Under the pieces are notes generated by a model that had not been told where the DNA came from, did not search any database, and was given only the letters and a program-made list of their open reading frames with translations. From positions 620,001-684,000 of the forward strand of contig NZ_CP023049.2 in the NCBI RefSeq assembly GCF_002285635.2: a stretch of DNA of 64,000 bases, written 5' to 3'. This document shows, one piece after another, positions 8,542 through 17,232 of this stretch (positions within the stretch are counted from its first letter, which is position 1; each line of letters begins with the position of its first letter). A program made the position numbers and the translations under genes. Origin of the DNA: Chryseobacterium piperi. GTDB lineage: Bacteria > Bacteroidota > Bacteroidia > Flavobacteriales > Weeksellaceae.

Positions 8542-9123
8542 CTAATCCAACCTCTGTTGCTGCAAATAGGTCAAGGTTGAATTTTTAATAAATTCTTCCA
8601 TAGAGGTTTCTTTGTTTGCATTTTTATTGGTCAGTTCGATCAGATACTGGATTTGATTTCCTAGTTTATTGTCTTTGCAGGTAATTTTAAATCTTTTGGT
8701 TTTAGGAGATGAACCAAGAAAAGTAAGCTCAGTGGCATTGTTTAATTTAACATTGTTTACATCAAAACCGGCACGTGGATCTTTTTGAAGGCGTAAAAAT
8801 CTTTTCTGAGTTCTATCTGTGCTTTCGTCTATAAATTTTTCCATCTGATAATCGGTTAGCAGCTGTGGATAAATTAACCCTTCTTCAAGCATTAAAACTG
8901 TTATTTTATCAGACTTATCATATAAGAAGGTCTTATCATCAAAGTGCGCGTAGCCATCCTTTACAATAATTTTACCTTCAAATTTTTTATAATTTTTCTT
9001 CTTATATTCATTTTTGAACTGTTCCACAATCGCTTTTTCCTTATTGCTCAAGGTTTCTTTTTTCTGACCAAAAACAGCTACTGATAGTGATAGTAACAGG
9101 ATAAATGAAAATTTTCGTTTCAT
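8542..9123 (-). CDS. Secreted protein of unknown function
   Basis: 193 residues with a clear N-terminal signal peptide (MKRKFSFILLLSLSVAVFGQ) and predicted cleavage after the hydrophobic core, giving a periplasmic or surface protein. The mature part is Lys-rich and soluble, with no Cys pair, lipobox or recognisable catalytic motif. It has no close operon partner: 127 bases separate it from the Nudix gene upstream. No family is recognised. Confidence 0.75.
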   Translation of the reverse strand: MKRKFSFILLLSLSVAVFGQKKETLSNKEKAIVEQFKNEYKKKNYKKFEGKIIVKDGYAHFDDKTFLYDKSDKITVLMLEEGLIYPQLLTDYQMEKFIDESTDRTQKRFLRLQKDPRAGFDVNNVKLNNATELTFLGSSPKTKRFKITCKDNKLGNQIQYLIELTNKNANKETSMEEFIKNSTLTYLQQQRLD

Positions 9124-9250
9124 AATTTTTTTATTTTTTTAATAGCTTCTCTTTTTATTTTTAAGACATCCACGGGATATAAAATTGAAAAGAAAAGTAC
9201 TCAATTTTATTTTAATACGGATTCCAGTATTTTTAGCAGCAAAGATGATG

Positions 9251-9832
9251 CTATAAAATATTTTTCACACGAATATGTTGAAGAAGCATGATTGTTTTGG
9301 CGTCTTTAATTTCTCCTGTATCAATCATAGCCAATGCTTCTTCAAAGGAAAACTCTAATACTTCAATATCTTCACCTTCTTCTTCCAATCCGCCGCCATC
9401 TGTTGTTTTCATTTCTTTTGAATATTCTGCAATGAAGAAATGAAGGATTTCAGTAACTGATCCGGGAGACATATAAGATTCAAAAATCTTTTCTACCTGG
9501 GAGATCTTGTAACCGGTTTCTTCTTCTGTTTCCCTTTTGATACAATCTTCAGGATTGTCATTATCTAATAAGCCGGCGCATGCTTCGATCAGCATTCCTG
9601 TTGAATTGCCATTAATGTAAGTAGGCAATCTGAATTGTCTGGTAAGGATAACCGTTTTTTGATCCTTATTGTAAAGCAGAATAACGGCTCCATTTCCTCT
9701 GTCATAAGCTTCTCTGCTTTGGGTTTGTATAGTTCCGTCAGTTTTTAGTTTTTCATAGGTTACTTTGTTTAAAGTATACCAGTTATCAGATAAGACTTCT
9801 GTTTTTATGATTTTTATGTTATGATTCTCCAT
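9251..9832 (-). CDS. NudK-like Nudix hydrolase (GDP-mannose pyrophosphatase type)
   Basis: A 193-residue Nudix enzyme predicted to hydrolyse a nucleoside diphosphate linked to a sugar or related group. The Nudix helix reads GLLDNDNPEDCIKRETEEET, with the metal-binding RExxEE portion intact. The N-terminal beta strand region (VLSDNWYTLNKVTYE), the GNGAVILLYN strand and TRQFRLPTY match the NudK branch. The ADP-ribose branch remains an alternative because substrate specificity cannot be read here. ATG at 9832 follows a short AT-rich leader. Confidence 0.88.
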   Translation of the reverse strand: MENHNIKIIKTEVLSDNWYTLNKVTYEKLKTDGTIQTQSREAYDRGNGAVILLYNKDQKTVILTRQFRLPTYINGNSTGMLIEACAGLLDNDNPEDCIKRETEEETGYKISQVEKIFESYMSPGSVTEILHFFIAEYSKEMKTTDGGGLEEEGEDIEVLEFSFEEALAMIDTGEIKDAKTIMLLQHIRVKNIL

Positions 9833-10042
9833 GGGGGATATCTTCTATGTTATAATAAATTTTAAAACCTTTTTTTAGCAATTCTTACATTTTCATCAGT
9901 TCGTTTTGAACATCCTTCTATCCGTAAGATGGTATTACATTTTTCTATGATTCGACGAGCAATGGGTATTGTACATAATGTTTTCTTTTTGGATAAAATA
10001 ATGAAACCTAACAGGGTGAAAAAATGAGATAGGTTAAGATAT

Positions 10043-10624
10043 CTATTTTTTGTGCCGGTTTGCTTTGACAGCACTTAAAAATTCAGGTGTTATTCCGAGA
10101 TAGGATGCCATTTGTTTTTGAGTGATTTGTTTTGCAGCTAAAGGATACTTTTGCAGAAACATATGATACCTTTCTTCGGCAGATAAAGAAAGGTTTTCTA
10201 TATTCCGAAGTTGTTCTCTTGTATATGCATTCTCCATCATGATCCTAAAAAAACGTTCAAATTTGGGGACTTTCAGATAGAGATTATCCAGGTCCTTTTT
10301 CTGTAGCTGTAGGATAGTACTATCTTCCAGTGCTTCAATATTTAGCATGGCGTGTTTCTGATGGATAAAAGCATACATGTCAGTAATCCACCAATCGGGA
10401 GTGGCAAACAGAATGGTGGTTTCTTTCCCTGCTGCATCCATATAGAAAGCCCGTAAAATCCCTGATTGGACAAAATTGATTTCTTTACAAAGTTGCTGTT
10501 CTTTCAGGATCAGTTCTTTTTTACGGATTTTTCTTTCTTTCAATAAAGAATTGAAGTATACCACTTCTTCATTATTAAGTGAAACATGTTTAGCGATGTT
10601 CTTTAAAATCAAACTGTCATTCAT
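10043..10624 (-). CDS. Crp/Fnr family transcriptional regulator
   Basis: 193 residues: an N-terminal cyclic-nucleotide-binding-like beta roll (KEINFVQSGILRAFYMDAAGKET with ILFATPDWW) and a short C-terminal HTH (KQITQKQMASYLGITPEFLSAV). Bacteroidetes have many such single regulators whose effector is unknown; the classical phosphate-binding Arg-Ala pair of CRP is not evident. It is followed by 210 bases without a supported gene before the Nudix gene. Targets cannot be inferred. Confidence 0.88.
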   Translation of the reverse strand: MNDSLILKNIAKHVSLNNEEVVYFNSLLKERKIRKKELILKEQQLCKEINFVQSGILRAFYMDAAGKETTILFATPDWWITDMYAFIHQKHAMLNIEALEDSTILQLQKKDLDNLYLKVPKFERFFRIMMENAYTREQLRNIENLSLSAEERYHMFLQKYPLAAKQITQKQMASYLGITPEFLSAVKANRHKK

Positions 10625-10769
10625 GGTGCTTGAAGATACTTATTTCTCTAAATGTAAATCAGTGCTAAATTAGTGTTTATTTTTCAACAAGCTTTTAAAA
10701 TTGGGAGATTCAGAGGATATTTATATTAAAATAATGTAAATAAGTTGTTAATGTTTTAACAGGATCATG

Positions 10770-13025
10770 CTATTTACCCTTCAAGTACTTTTTCAGGTAT
10801 TTTGAAGTTTCAGAATGCTTGGCTGATAATAGGCTTTCAACAGTTCCTTCATAAATAATACTGCCTCCTAATTTACCTGCTCCGGGGCCTATATCGATGA
10901 TCCAGTCTGCTTGGGCAATAATATCCAGATTATGTTCAATAACGATTAGGGTATTCCCTTTATTAACCAACTCATCAAAGAATGAGAGTAGTTTTTCATT
11001 GTCGATAGGATGGAGACCGGTACTGGGCTCGTCTAGAATAATAACCTGATCGGTATTATTAAGCTCTTTTGTTAATTTTAAACGCTGTCTTTCACCACCC
11101 GAAAAACTATCAAGACGTTGTCCAAGGGTAAGATAATCTAAACCAAGCTTGATCAATAGATTAAGCTCATGTCCGAATTCTGATTTAGGGAAGAAATGCA
11201 ATGCTTCCAAAACAGTCATGTCCATAACATCTGCAATGTTTTTGTGATGATACTGGTATTGTAAAACTTCTGGTTTATATCCTGAACCCAGACAAACTTC
11301 ACAAGGCTGCTCGATATCATCCATAAAGGCGAGATCTATTTTTTCAACGCCTAAACCTCTGCAATTGGGACATGCACCTTCTCCGTTTCTGCTAAAAAGT
11401 TTTTCTGAAACATGATTAGCATTAGAAAATAGCTTTCTGACAATATTGGAGAGATTGAGGTACGTCAATAAATTAGAACGGCTACTGGCTGTAAATACAG
11501 ATTGATCTACAACGGTTACCTGTGGATAGGACATGGGTAAAACTTTATTGATTAAAGTACTTTTCCCAGAGCCTGCAACACCAGTTACTACAGTCATTAT
11601 TCCTGTAGGTATTTTTACACTTACATCTTTCAGGTTATGGAGATGAGCATGTTGTATATCAAGATAACCTTTAGCTGTGCGGGGTTTTGTATTGTAGTCA
11701 CGGACTTTACTAAAATAGCTGCCGGTTTTGCTTTTAGCGTGTTTTAAATCTTTAAAACTTCCCTGATACATAATCTCTCCACCATTTTTTCCTGAATCGG
11801 GTCCCATGTCTACAATGAGATCGGCTATTTTAATAAGATCAGGATCATGTTCAACAATCAATACCGTATTGCCTTTATCCCTTATTTTTTTGATGATATC
11901 TACAATATGGTCAATATCTTTAGGATGTAGTCCAATACTGGGCTCGTCAAAGATATATAATAAATCAACCAGGCTGTTTCCTAATTGTTTGACCATCTTG
12001 ATTCGTTGTGACTCTCCGCCTGAAAGTGTATCGGTTTGTCTGTCCAATGTAAGATATTGCAGACCTATGTCAATAAGGTTCTGTAACTTTTTTTCAAGTT
12101 CCTGCAGAATGGAAGAATACATTTCAGAAGGTAATGCTTGTATAAAAAGTAACAAATCATCAATAGGCATTGCAGTACAATCTGCAATATTTTTACCCTT
12201 AATTTTACATGACAGGACTTTTGAATTCAAACGCTTTCCTTTACAGACAGGGCATTCTTTGGTAATGATTACTTTATTTAAAGTGTCTTTTCGGGTGATA
12301 TTTTCTTTAGAATCCTTTTTCAGAAAAGAGTTCTCAATTCTTGGAATGATACCTTTGTATTTTACAGTCTTTCCCCAGTTTTTAGAAGGTTTTTTAGGAG
12401 TATGCTCTTCTGCATTCAATAATAAGTCCCATTCTTCTTTGGTATAGTCTTTTAGCTTTTTATCATTATCAAAATATCCGGATTCAGTATAACGTGTAAG
12501 ACGCCATCCACCTGACTGAAAGGTTGGAAATTGTATTGCCCCTTCATTTAATGATTTATTTTTATTGAATAAGGTTTCTATATTCACGGCTTGTACAAAT
12601 CCCAGTCCTTCACACTCCGGACACATTCCTTGCGGATTATTAAATGAGAATACATTAGAATAGCCCACAAAAGGTTTTCCCATTCTTGAGAAAAGCAGCC
12701 GGAGTGAAGCATAGATATCAGTTGCTGTTCCTACTGTTGATCGTGCATTTCCGCCTAATCTTTTTTGATTGATAATAAAAGGAACATTGAGGTTTTCGAT
12801 TTTGTCTACATTGGGAACACCAAAATGCTGTAGACGGTTTCTAATGAAACTGTTTTGTGTTTCATTGATCTGGCGTTGGGCTTCTGCACCAATGGTCTCA
12901 AATACCAGAGAAGATTTTCCTGAGCCTGAAACTCCTGTAAATACAGTAATTTTATTTTTAGGAATTTGTAATGAAATGTTTTTAAGATTATTCTGTCTTG
13001 CTTTGGTAACAATGATGTCTTTCAT
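10770..13025 (-). CDS. UvrA-like ABC ATPase (short, UvrA2-type)
   Basis: 751 residues, about 190 shorter than housekeeping UvrA. Two ABC ATPase modules are intact. Module 1 has Walker [10 protein letters not shown], signature [11 protein letters not shown] and Walker [13 protein letters not shown]. Module 2 has [21 protein letters not shown] and [13 protein letters not shown]. Zinc-type cysteine pairs are present ([32 protein letters not shown]). The length deficit fits loss of the UvrB-binding region, as in class II UvrA proteins linked to resistance against DNA-binding drugs. It probably acts on DNA lesions or intercalators independently of UvrB. It appears monocistronic. Confidence 0.9.
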   Translation of the reverse strand: MKDIIVTKARQNNLKNISLQIPKNKITVFTGVSGSGKSSLVFETIGAEAQRQINETQNSFIRNRLQHFGVPNVDKIENLNVPFIINQKRLGGNARSTVGTATDIYASLRLLFSRMGKPFVGYSNVFSFNNPQGMCPECEGLGFVQAVNIETLFNKNKSLNEGAIQFPTFQSGGWRLTRYTESGYFDNDKKLKDYTKEEWDLLLNAEEHTPKKPSKNWGKTVKYKGIIPRIENSFLKKDSKENITRKDTLNKVIITKECPVCKGKRLNSKVLSCKIKGKNIADCTAMPIDDLLLFIQALPSEMYSSILQELEKKLQNLIDIGLQYLTLDRQTDTLSGGESQRIKMVKQLGNSLVDLLYIFDEPSIGLHPKDIDHIVDIIKKIRDKGNTVLIVEHDPDLIKIADLIVDMGPDSGKNGGEIMYQGSFKDLKHAKSKTGSYFSKVRDYNTKPRTAKGYLDIQHAHLHNLKDVSVKIPTGIMTVVTGVAGSGKSTLINKVLPMSYPQVTVVDQSVFTASSRSNLLTYLNLSNIVRKLFSNANHVSEKLFSRNGEGACPNCRGLGVEKIDLAFMDDIEQPCEVCLGSGYKPEVLQYQYHHKNIADVMDMTVLEALHFFPKSEFGHELNLLIKLGLDYLTLGQRLDSFSGGERQRLKLTKELNNTDQVIILDEPSTGLHPIDNEKLLSFFDELVNKGNTLIVIEHNLDIIAQADWIIDIGPGAGKLGGSIIYEGTVESLLSAKHSETSKYLKKYLKGK

Positions 13026-13121
13026 AATTTAATATTAATAAGTGAATCAATGACTAAGATAAGAACGGGATACAATCTAAAAGTGTATCATTTTGACCAG
13101 AAGAATAATACTTCTGTAATT

Positions 13122-14027
13122 TTAATTTTTTAGTAAATTTTCCAGTGCCTTCTTTAAATAAGGAAATTGAAACTGAAAGCCTGCATCATGTAGCTTTTGT
13201 GAATTTACTCTGGAGCCCTCTAATAAAGCAATTGACAGCTCACCAAATATTATTTTTAAAATAAATGCAGGGATATTAGGCATCAATAGAGGTTTTTTTA
13301 AAACTTCAGCGATTTTTTTTGTGAAATTTTCATTGGTAGTATGCTCTGGCGAGGCTGAGTTATAGGCCCCTTTTATGTGTGGATTCTTTAGTGCAAATTC
13401 ATAAATAGCACTGATGTCTTTGAGATGGATCCATGGCATGTACTGTTGACCACTTCCTAACGGTGATCCAATCCAGAATTGGATGGGAACTGCCATTTTC
13501 TTTAAGGCTCCCTCTTTTTCAGAAAGTACAATAGATGTTCTTATCTTTACAACTCTTTCAGCGGCACCCTCCTCTAAAAATTTATCGGCAGCCTGTTCCC
13601 ATAAAACAACTACTTTTCCAAGGAAGTCATCGGCTTTTTCATCTTGTTCAGAATATATTTTTTGAGAGGTCTTCGCTCCATATATTCCTATCGCAGAAGC
13701 AGAGATAAAAGACTTCAGTCTGATGTTTTTCTTTTTTAAAGTTTCTAGGATCAGTTTTGCAGAATCTGTACGGCTGGAAATAATTTCTTTTTTCCTTTCT
13801 GCAGTCCATCTTTTTTCAGAAATATTGGCTCCGGCCAGATGGATAATATGACTTACATTATCAAATGCAGATTCATCTATTGTTCCTCGATTAATATCCC
13901 ATTCATATTCATTGCTTTGTTTCTTTTTTCGGGTTAAAAGCCTAACCTCATATTCCTGATTAATATTTTCAGATAATTCTCGGGTGACCATGCCATTAGC
14001 TCCGGTAATCAAAACAACTTCTTTCAT
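13122..14027 (-). CDS. TIGR01777-type SDR / YfcH-like NAD-dependent epimerase family protein
   Basis: 301 residues of an extended short-chain dehydrogenase fold. The N-terminal ITGANGMVT occupies the place of the dinucleotide-binding TGxxGxxG, with the last glycine replaced by threonine. SHIIHLAGANISEKRW and the later SASAIGIYG, FLGKVVVLWE and MPWIHLKDI segments are typical of the TIGR01777/YfcH group, whose reaction is not established. It is the last gene of a likely four-gene minus-strand operon starting with the arginase-family gene, 22 bases after the zinc-ribbon gene. Confidence 0.88.
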   Translation of the reverse strand: MKEVVLITGANGMVTRELSENINQEYEVRLLTRKKKQSNEYEWDINRGTIDESAFDNVSHIIHLAGANISEKRWTAERKKEIISSRTDSAKLILETLKKKNIRLKSFISASAIGIYGAKTSQKIYSEQDEKADDFLGKVVVLWEQAADKFLEEGAAERVVKIRTSIVLSEKEGALKKMAVPIQFWIGSPLGSGQQYMPWIHLKDISAIYEFALKNPHIKGAYNSASPEHTTNENFTKKIAEVLKKPLLMPNIPAFILKIIFGELSIALLEGSRVNSQKLHDAGFQFQFPYLKKALENLLKN

Positions 14028-14049
14028 AGGTATTAATTTTAGTGGGTAC

Positions 14050-14394
14050 TTATGCCTGATTTCTCACGATCAGAACAAAATCTTCTTCTAAAAGCTTATA
14101 ACCATAATCATAAATGAACTTATATTCAGAACCGTTTTTATAAACTTTTATGTTGGTGAAATAATCAAAATCAAAACCTAGGCCATCCAGCTTCGATCTG
14201 GAAATTTTAGTTTTACCATCGATGTTTACCTCTGTCAGAATACGGTAATTTTTACGGAGTTTGTTATTGATATTCCGCATCATGTTATTAGAATCTTTGT
14301 TCTGTTTATTGTTGTAGGCGTTTCGGCAGGCATCATTACAGAACTTTTTATCAGACCTTCCAAGTATTTTTTCGCCACATTCAAGACAATTCAT
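14050..14394 (-). CDS. Small zinc-ribbon protein of unknown function
   Basis: 114 residues. The N terminus is a four-cysteine zinc ribbon (MNCLECGEKILG followed by KKFCNDACRNAYNNK). The remaining 80 residues include SRSKLDGLGFDFDYFTNI and end EEDFVLIVRNQA, a pattern seen in short flavobacterial proteins without assigned function. It lies 4 bases downstream of the HPP gene and 22 bases before the SDR gene, so it is co-transcribed. Nucleic-acid binding is possible because of the ribbon, but this is inference. Confidence 0.75.
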   Translation of the reverse strand: MNCLECGEKILGRSDKKFCNDACRNAYNNKQNKDSNNMMRNINNKLRKNYRILTEVNIDGKTKISRSKLDGLGFDFDYFTNIKVYKNGSEYKFIYDYGYKLLEEDFVLIVRNQA

Positions 14395-14398
14395 ACTA

Positions 14399-14995
14399 TT
14401 ATTTTTTCATTTTATGTTCATGTTTTTTCTTTAATAGTCTTTTTAATCTGCTGTGATTAGGATAGCTTCTGTTAGGGGTAATATTGTTGAAAAATAAAGC
14501 TACAAGTAGTAGAATGACGCATCCTGAAAGAACAGGGGATAGAGCATACCAATATCCAAGTTCAGGAATTTTCCCCGATGAGGTAACGGCAATCAGTGCT
14601 GTAGCACCACCCGGTGGGTGAAGGGTTTTTGTATACTGCATTAAAACAATTGAAAATGCAACGGCTAATGGTGCGGAAAGCCAGAGAATATCGGGAACAA
14701 TTTTATAAATGGTGACACCTACCAATGCAGAGAGAACATGCCCGCCAATTAAATTTCTGGGTTGTGCCAGAGGGCTTTGGATAGCTCCGTAAATCAAAAC
14801 ACTGGAGGCTCCGAATGAACCGATAAGGAAAATGTTTTCCTGTTCCAAAAGATAATGGGATTGTATAAATGCAATAATTCCAATTCCAAAAAAGGCCCCT
14901 AAAAAAGACCAAAAATGTTCCTTGTAATCTACAAGTGTTTCTTTATAAATTACATATTTTGAAACTCTGAATGTTCTTTTTATTTTCTGCCTCAT
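14399..14995 (-). CDS. HPP family integral membrane protein
   Basis: 198 residues with four hydrophobic segments and the family signature KTLHPPGGATALIAV. HPP proteins are inner-membrane proteins; some cyanobacterial and plant members have been linked to nitrite transport, but the bacterial function is generally open. The charged C terminus (RLKRLLKKKHEHKMKK) should be cytosolic. It sits 10 bases downstream of the arginase-family gene and 4 bases before the zinc-ribbon gene. Confidence 0.9.
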   Translation of the reverse strand: MRQKIKRTFRVSKYVIYKETLVDYKEHFWSFLGAFFGIGIIAFIQSHYLLEQENIFLIGSFGASSVLIYGAIQSPLAQPRNLIGGHVLSALVGVTIYKIVPDILWLSAPLAVAFSIVLMQYTKTLHPPGGATALIAVTSSGKIPELGYWYALSPVLSGCVILLLVALFFNNITPNRSYPNHSRLKRLLKKKHEHKMKK

Positions 14996-15005
14996 GTATT
15001 CTTCT

Positions 15006-15902
15006 TTATTTTTTTATCAATTGGGTTAAATTTTCAATAAAAGCCTTTGTATAAAGGCCTTCTTTATCATAATCAGGATCTAATATAGTGATTTCAATTC
15101 CGATACATTTTTCATTTTCAAACAATGGTAATAAAATATCTTTAAGATCATCATAGCTTATCCCATCTTCCATTCTACTGTCTACTGCAGGCATAATTTC
15201 ATCTTTTAAAACATCCACATCAAAGTGTATGAAAAAGCCATCCAGTTTTTTTTCATGAACCATTTTCAAAAAATCTTCAGCCGTTTTTTTGAAACCGTTT
15301 TTTCTGAGCTGATAAAGATCAAAATAATGAATGCCGGAATGAATAATCTGATCAACGTATTCCTGGTCATCCGTTTCTGCATTCCCGACACAAAATATAT
15401 TTTCTTCTGAAAAATAGGGCTTTAAATTTTTAATATTGGTAAGCTTTTCATGTCCCATTCCTGTTACAATCGCCAGATCCATTCCTGCAATACCTCCGCT
15501 GGGAGAAAGTTGGGGCGGAATATAATCGGTATGACCATCCAAATAAAATAAACCGAAGTTTCCCAGTTGTTTTAATGCAATGGCGTTTCCTATGAGGATA
15601 CTGCAGTCACCACCAAGCATAATATTGAAAATATTTTTATCAAAATTTTCAAGGATAAGCTCAGATTGTTTTTCAGCATATTCAATTATCTGATTTGGAT
15701 TTTTAACGCTGGTATCAGTATCAAAATCCATAGCATATTCGGGAGCTTCCAGTCTGAAAATATTTTTGGGGTTGATTTTTTCGTGAAATCCGAATTTCCG
15801 AAGCCATTCAGGAAGCTTTTTAACACCCGGCTCAGTTTCGTGATCTTTTTTTGTCAAACCTAAGTTAAGGGGGAACTCAAAAATAGTAATCTCTCTTTTC
15901 AT
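15006..15902 (-). CDS. Arginase/agmatinase/formimidoylglutamase family protein
   Basis: 298 residues with the ureohydrolase fold, which hydrolyses guanidino or formimino substrates at a two-metal centre. Visible metal motifs are FYLDGHTDY (DxHxD-like) and IHFDVDVLKDE (DxD). The first motif reads GGDCSILIGN where active enzymes normally have GGDHS, so one metal-ligand histidine is a cysteine here. The substrate is therefore uncertain and reduced activity is possible. It is first in a four-gene minus-strand operon and has a TATCTTTG promoter element just upstream. Confidence 0.85.
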   Translation of the reverse strand: MKREITIFEFPLNLGLTKKDHETEPGVKKLPEWLRKFGFHEKINPKNIFRLEAPEYAMDFDTDTSVKNPNQIIEYAEKQSELILENFDKNIFNIMLGGDCSILIGNAIALKQLGNFGLFYLDGHTDYIPPQLSPSGGIAGMDLAIVTGMGHEKLTNIKNLKPYFSEENIFCVGNAETDDQEYVDQIIHSGIHYFDLYQLRKNGFKKTAEDFLKMVHEKKLDGFFIHFDVDVLKDEIMPAVDSRMEDGISYDDLKDILLPLFENEKCIGIEITILDPDYDKEGLYTKAFIENLTQLIKK

Positions 15903-15918
15903 ACTATAATTTATACTT

Positions 15919-15945
15919 CAAAGATACGGATTTATCCATTTTCAA
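15919..15945 (-). promoter_or_regulatory. Promoter of the arginase-HPP-zinc ribbon-SDR operon
   Basis: On the minus strand TATCTTTG (15919-15926) lies 16 bases after TTTG. It points at the ATG at 15902 with a leader of about 10 bases. The -33 part lies inside the 31-bp repeat at 15932-15962. Confidence 0.6.
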
Positions 15946-15962
15946 ACGATTACAAATGAATT
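15932..15962. repeat. 31-bp imperfect direct repeat, left copy
   Basis: The segment from TTATCCATTT to GAATT matches 18430-18460 at 27 of 31 positions in the same orientation. Here it overlaps the upstream half of the arginase operon promoter. The pair brackets the tautomerase-lipoprotein block. Confidence 0.7.
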
Positions 15963-16162
15963 ATAAATCTGTAAAATTGGTAAAAGAAACAGTAATTGGT
16001 ATAAGGTTATTATGATGGGTTACTTGTTAAATTTGTTTTATACCTGGGTTTTTATAAAGATATATTAAATAATGTTAGGTATTTATTGACATATAATAAC
16101 AAAATGAAATAACTATTTATCAGAAATATAAAATAAGTAATTAATCAAAAAATAAAAGTATT

Positions 16163-16549
16163 ATGCCATTAGTTAGAATTGACGTTATAGAAGGAAGATC
16201 AGATAAAGAACTGACCCTTCTTGCAGATACAATACAGGAAGTATTGATTGAAACATTTGCCGCACCGGAGCTTGATCGTTATCAGGTTATTCACGAACAC
16301 AGAAAAGGTCTTATAAAAGCATTAGATACTGGATTAGGCTACAAAAGAACTGATCAGCTGGTTCTTCTCCAGATTACACATCAGGGACGTAATAGACAAC
16401 AAAAAGAAAAAATGTATGCTGCAATGAGCCAGAAGCTTGAAAAAATAGGAATTTCTCCTACGGATTTAATTATTTCATTAATTGAAAATAATAAAGAAGA
16501 TTGGTCATTTGGATTGGGAAGAGCACAATTCCTTACCGGAGAATTATAA
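16163..16549 (+). CDS. Tautomerase family protein (cytosolic)
   Basis: 128 residues beginning MPLVRIDVIEG, so removal of the initiator Met would expose the catalytic N-terminal proline of the 4-oxalocrotonate tautomerase/MIF superfamily. The remainder (DRYQVIHEHRKGL, LVLLQITHQGRN) matches the Tautomerase_2 type of about 130 residues. The physiological substrate is unknown. A closely related paralogue begins 13 bases downstream, giving a tandem duplication. No signal peptide is present. Confidence 0.9.
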   Translation: MPLVRIDVIEGRSDKELTLLADTIQEVLIETFAAPELDRYQVIHEHRKGLIKALDTGLGYKRTDQLVLLQITHQGRNRQQKEKMYAAMSQKLEKIGISPTDLIISLIENNKEDWSFGLGRAQFLTGEL

Positions 16550-16561
16550 TAAATTAATAGT

Positions 16562-17041
16562 ATGCATCGTCGAAAATTTATTAAACAGGTTGGGATTGGA
16601 TTTGTGGCTTTACAATTCCTTCCAACATTGGGTCTTGCCCAATCAAGGAAAGATAATAAGGCTTATAGTAGTCTGCCCTTGGTAAGAATTGATGTAGTTA
16701 AAGGAGAGCGGAGTGATAAAGAATTGGCTGAGCTTGCAGATGTAATACAGGAGGTATTGGTCAAGACTTTCAATGCACCACCCAAGGATCGTTATCAAAT
16801 TATTCATGAGCACAAAAAAGGACTGATAAAAACACTGGATACTGGACTTGGGTACCCCAGAACTAATAAAATTGTGATTCTGCAGATTACCCAACAAGGA
16901 AGAACAAGAACTCAAAAACAAGCCATGTATGAGGCTATGGGTAAAAGTTTAGAAAAGATTGGAGTTCCACAAACAGATCTTATCATTAGTGTCAGTGAAA
17001 ATACATTGGAAGATGGGTTCTTGGGATTGAATAAAGCTTAG
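16562..17041 (+). CDS. Exported tautomerase paralogue with Tat-like signal
   Basis: 159 residues; the body from about residue 39 is strongly similar to the preceding tautomerase (LPLVRIDV, DRYQIIHEHKKGLIK, ILQITQQGRTR). It carries a 38-residue N-terminal extension starting MHRRKFIKQVGIGFVALQF, with twin arginines, a hydrophobic core and an Ala-x-Ala-like exit (LGLAQS). Export by Tat or Sec is predicted. The catalytic proline of the family becomes internal (Pro39), so normal tautomerase chemistry would need a second cleavage or is lost. Co-transcribed with the upstream copy. Confidence 0.82.
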   Translation: MHRRKFIKQVGIGFVALQFLPTLGLAQSRKDNKAYSSLPLVRIDVVKGERSDKELAELADVIQEVLVKTFNAPPKDRYQIIHEHKKGLIKTLDTGLGYPRTNKIVILQITQQGRTRTQKQAMYEAMGKSLEKIGVPQTDLIISVSENTLEDGFLGLNKA

Positions 17042-17232
17042 TTCGTTATGAAAGAATTTACAAAAGAGAGATTCAAATTATTGAAATAATCTGGCATCAA
17101 TAAAAACTTAAAATTTTGACCTTGCTCAATTATATATAGATTCATTTTTTTACATAAAAACAATGAATTTTGAACTGGATCTGCTAATGACTTGTAAGTC
17201 GTTATTACTAATATTAAAATAAAACACTCATT

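Noticed and set aside
9862-10074. 70-codon minus-strand frame between the Nudix and Crp-like genes
   Set aside because: It overlaps the end of the Crp-like gene in another frame, has no leader or domain, and its composition (Lys/Ile/Arg/Cys mix) looks like translated AT-rich spacer.
11806-12447. 213-codon plus-strand frame opposite the UvrA-like gene
   Set aside because: Antisense shadow of a well-conserved ATPase; Ser- and Cys-rich composition follows from the complement of the real codons.
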